Below are positions 5,840 to 7,594 of a DNA stretch of 7,594 nucleotides, one piece after another. Below the pieces are notes generated by a model. It was not told the origin of the DNA. It saw only the letters and a program-made list of their open reading frames with translations, and did no database searches. Position 1 is the first letter of the stretch. Each line of letters begins with the position of its first letter. Source of the DNA: an uncultured Alphaproteobacteria bacterium (lineage in GTDB: Bacteria; Pseudomonadota; Alphaproteobacteria; Micropepsales; Micropepsaceae); the NCBI GenBank assembly GCA_903922545.1, contig CAIXUE010000192.1, forward strand, positions 1-7,594. Direction: 5' to 3'. Position numbers and translations under genes: made by a program.

Positions 5840-6448
5840 GGGCGCGAAACCGGGGAACCCCAGCAGCAACACTTCGCGCGCCGCCAGCAACCCGATGCCC
5901 GCGCCGATCAGCACATCGGAAAGGAAATGCGCCGTCAAAAGCGCCCGCGTCACCGACAGCGCCGCCGCAATGGCGAACCACAGCACCCACCACATCGGCC
6001 ACACACACGTGAAGATCACCGCCACGCAGACGATGGTCAGGGAATGGCCGGACGGAAAGGAATTATATTCCAGGTTGAAGGCGAACGGCACGAAACCGTA
6101 CAGCCCCATTTCCATATCATCGCGCGGCCGCCGCCGCCCCAGCACCAGCTTGATGGCATGCAGCACGGCGCTGCCCAAAGTCAGCATGGCGATGAAGGCC
6201 AGTGAGTAATTGATCATCTGGCTGATACCCAGCCCCGTCATCCCGAAATGCCGGGCGATGGCCGCGCCGGCCAGGGCCACAATCGCCGCCGCCAGCCAAT
6301 GACCCGCCTTGGCATAATGGGTGATGCCGTCCAGGAATTTGTGAACCCGGGCGTTCACATGGTCATAGATAAAGTGCGCCAGGGCGCGGTCGATCAAAAG
6401 GGCGCAAAGCCCCAGCGCGATCAGGATCAGTCCGGCCCAGAACAGCAT
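5828..6448 (-). CDS. PAP2-superfamily integral membrane phosphatase
   Basis: This is a 206-residue membrane protein with about five or six hydrophobic segments. The complete PAP2 phosphatase signature is present: K100-x6-R107-P108, P132-S-G-H135, and R168-x5-H174-x3-D178, where H135 and H174 are the family's catalytic histidines. Membrane PAP2 enzymes remove phosphate from lipid phosphates such as undecaprenyl pyrophosphate, phosphatidylglycerol phosphate, phosphatidate or lipid A; the active site typically faces the periplasm. The substrate cannot be chosen from sequence alone. The start at 6448 begins directly with the first membrane segment, and AAGG occurs very close upstream, a weak ribosome-binding site. 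It diverges from the TPR gene over 95 bp with no obvious functional link. Confidence 0.9.
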   Translation of the reverse strand: MLFWAGLILIALGLCALLIDRALAHFIYDHVNARVHKFLDGITHYAKAGHWLAAAIVALAGAAIARHFGMTGLGISQMINYSLAFIAMLTLGSAVLHAIKLVLGRRRPRDDMEMGLYGFVPFAFNLEYNSFPSGHSLTIVCVAVIFTCVWPMWWVLWFAIAAALSVTRALLTAHFLSDVLIGAGIGLLAAREVLLLGFPGFAPTWF

Positions 6449-6543
6449 GGCCTTGGTTGCCGCGCCTTATGCCCGTGTGTCAACAGGGATTTGCCCCGCC
6501 TTGCTTTCCCATTAACCCGCTTCACGGCAAACTCCCTCTTACA

Positions 6544-7401
6544 ATGCGAAAACTGGCGATGCGAAAACCGGCACTCTGGATTGTTCTTGCCTTTGGCCTT
6601 GGGTTCCACGCCCCGGTTCAGGCTCAGGTGCAGGACGCCAAAACCGCGAGCGATCTTTTGCTGGCGGCGGGCGCGGCTGAACAGAAAGGCGATAGCGACG
6701 CCGCCATCGCCGCTTACAGCAAGCTGCTTGCGATGCGGCCCGGCGATGAACCGCTGCTGCTGGACCGTGGCGGCGCTTATGCCGGCAAAAAAGATTATGC
6801 CCATGCCCTTGCGGATTTTTCGCAGGCCATCACGCTCAAGCCCGGCGACGCCATGGCGCATGATGACCGCGGCATTCTTTATCTGGACCGGCATGATTAC
6901 GACGCCGCGCTGGCTGACTTTAACGAGGCGCTGCGCCTCAATCCCGATTATGCCGGCGCGCTGGGCTACCGCGCCATTGTCTATGACTTCAAGCGCGATA
7001 CCACCCACGCCATCGCCAATTATGGCGCGTTGATCAAAATGCAGCCCGACAATGCCGAAGCGCTCAACGCCCGCTGCTGGGACCGCGCCTATGCCAACCG
7101 CGAACTCGATGCGGCGCTGGCCGATTGCAGCGCCGCCCTGAAAATCATCCGCAACCGCCAGGCCGCCGCCGAACTGCGTGACAGCCGGGGCTTTGTTTAT
7201 TTCCGAAAGGGTGACATGGCGTCGGCCATCGCCGATTACGATGCCGCGTTGACGCTGCAGCCGCGTTCAGCGGAAACGCTGTACAAGCGCGGGTTGGCCA
7301 AGAACCGTTCCGGCAAGGATGGCAAAGCCGATATCACCGCCGCCCTGAAACTGGATCCCCATGCCGGCGACGACATGAACGAATTAGGTCTGAAGCCTTA
7401 G
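6544..7401 (+). CDS. Exported tetratricopeptide-repeat protein
   Basis: The product is 285 residues. The ATG at 6544, or the near-duplicate MRKPA start at 6559, gives a clean signal peptide with cleavage near APVQA-Q; the frame is open from 6457, but the extra residues would bury the signal. There is no evident Shine-Dalgarno for any of these starts. The mature protein consists of about six to seven TPR units of 34 residues from about 36 to 272, recognisable by the repeated A-x-A-D-F/Y-x-x-A-L-x-L-x-P pattern (for example ALADFSQAITLKP, ALADFNEALRLNP, AIADYDAALTLQP). An RCWDRAYANRELDAALADCSAAL segment (177-199) has the Cys/Trp variant seen in several alphaproteobacterial TPR proteins. TPRs bind other proteins; no catalytic domain is present. 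Its likely location is the periplasm. Confidence 0.9.
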   Translation: MRKLAMRKPALWIVLAFGLGFHAPVQAQVQDAKTASDLLLAAGAAEQKGDSDAAIAAYSKLLAMRPGDEPLLLDRGGAYAGKKDYAHALADFSQAITLKPGDAMAHDDRGILYLDRHDYDAALADFNEALRLNPDYAGALGYRAIVYDFKRDTTHAIANYGALIKMQPDNAEALNARCWDRAYANRELDAALADCSAALKIIRNRQAAAELRDSRGFVYFRKGDMASAIADYDAALTLQPRSAETLYKRGLAKNRSGKDGKADITAALKLDPHAGDDMNELGLKP

Positions 7402-7410
7402 TCCCAACTG

Positions 7411-7463
7411 TCATCCCCGGCGACCAGCGCCGCTATGCGGCGATGGGAGGGAAGGGGACCCAG
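7411..7463. repeat. Nested palindrome, possibly a dispersed REP-like element
   Basis: The inner stem CGCCGC/GCGGCG (7428-7433 and 7437-7442) with a TAT loop extends with one mismatch to CCA/TGG (7424-7446). An outer arm TCCCC (7414-7418) can pair with GGGGA (7454-7458). It fills the gap between the convergent TPR and purD genes. GTCATCCCCGG-type palindromes recall short dispersed repeats of alphaproteobacterial genomes; copy number cannot be seen here. It lacks a T run. Confidence 0.4.
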
Positions 7464-7485
7464 GTGTTAAATCAGGCTCAGCGCA

Positions 7486-7507
7486 AGCGCTTTAGCGGCT
7501 AAGCGCT
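7486..7507 (-). other. Imperfect hairpin over the purD stop codon
   Basis: AGCGCT (7486-7491) and AGCGCT (7502-7507) pair, and TAGC/GCTA continues the stem inward with one bulged T and a very tight loop. It overlaps the purD TAA. On the minus strand no T run follows, so it is at best a weak terminator or an mRNA 3'-end stabiliser. Confidence 0.3.
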
Positions 7508-7594
7508 CTCCAACCGATATCCCGGCGATAAAAACTTCCCTTCCAGGAAATCTTCTCCACCGCCGTATAGGCCCGGTCCCGCGCCTGCGCGGCA
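7492..7594 (-). CDS. purD: Phosphoribosylamine-glycine ligase, C-terminal end (partial)
   Basis: Only the last 33 residues and the TAA stop are inside the window; the rest lies beyond the right edge. The fragment has the conserved PurD C-terminus: ARDRAYTAVEKISW, then F-Y-R-R-D-I-G-W-R-A-L. PurD (GARS) joins glycine to 5-phosphoribosylamine with ATP, the second step of purine synthesis. The identification rests on this short but characteristic R-x-D-I-G-x-R-A ending. It is convergent with the TPR gene. Confidence 0.85.
   Translation of the reverse strand, partial: AAQARDRAYTAVEKISWKGSFYRRDIGWRALSR

Noticed and set aside
6427..7033. Opposing and alternative frames over the TPR gene (minus 6427-7008, plus 6248-7033).
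   Set aside because: The regular TPR periodicity and signal peptide exist only in the 6544-7401 plus frame.
1..7594. Defence, phage, transposon, toxin-antitoxin or CRISPR system.
   Set aside because: No nuclease, integrase, transposase, toxin-antitoxin pair or regular spacer array was found; all larger genes fit ordinary metabolic, RNA-modification or envelope families.

Overview
The window is a compact, high-GC stretch of bacterial chromosome, most likely from an alphaproteobacterium. The codon use, the PdxH, RluB and TadA sequences, and a TTAA-N7-TTAAC box of the CtrA type all point that way; genus and order cannot be fixed from the sequence. I count ten complete protein genes and two partial ones at the edges. 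I see no tRNA, rRNA, CRISPR array, transposase or prophage gene. The content is housekeeping plus envelope and transport functions with a few unknown small proteins, and I do not see a clear new defence or mobile system.

Left end (1-3113). A Sel1-like-repeat lipoprotein, cut by the left edge, reads left. Diverging from it, pdxH (pyridoxal phosphate synthesis) reads right and is coupled by an ATGA overlap to a cation diffusion facilitator (CDF) metal exporter. The CDF gene meets a leftward CPA2-type cation/proton antiporter tail to tail, and the two coding regions overlap by 56 bp.

Middle (3116-5521). Reading left are the 23S rRNA pseudouridine synthase gene rluB, a 73-residue unknown protein translationally coupled to it, an exported Sel1-repeat protein behind its own putative CtrA-box promoter, and a strong intrinsic terminator. 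tadA (tRNA adenosine deaminase) starts head to head with rluB: the two ATG codons share the palindrome CATG. Two RNA-modification enzymes are thus paired back to back, and the promoter of each must lie inside the other gene.

Right end (5529-7594). A small unknown helical protein and a PAP2-family membrane phosphatase read left. An exported TPR protein reads right. The C-terminal end of purD (purine synthesis) reads left at the edge. A nested palindrome that may be a dispersed REP-like element fills the TPR-purD gap.

The items most worth a second look are the CtrA-type box, the CATG-shared starts of rluB and tadA, the tandem 15-bp repeat that encodes the basic tail of RluB, the unknown protein coupled to RluB, and the hairpin that encloses the antiporter start codon.
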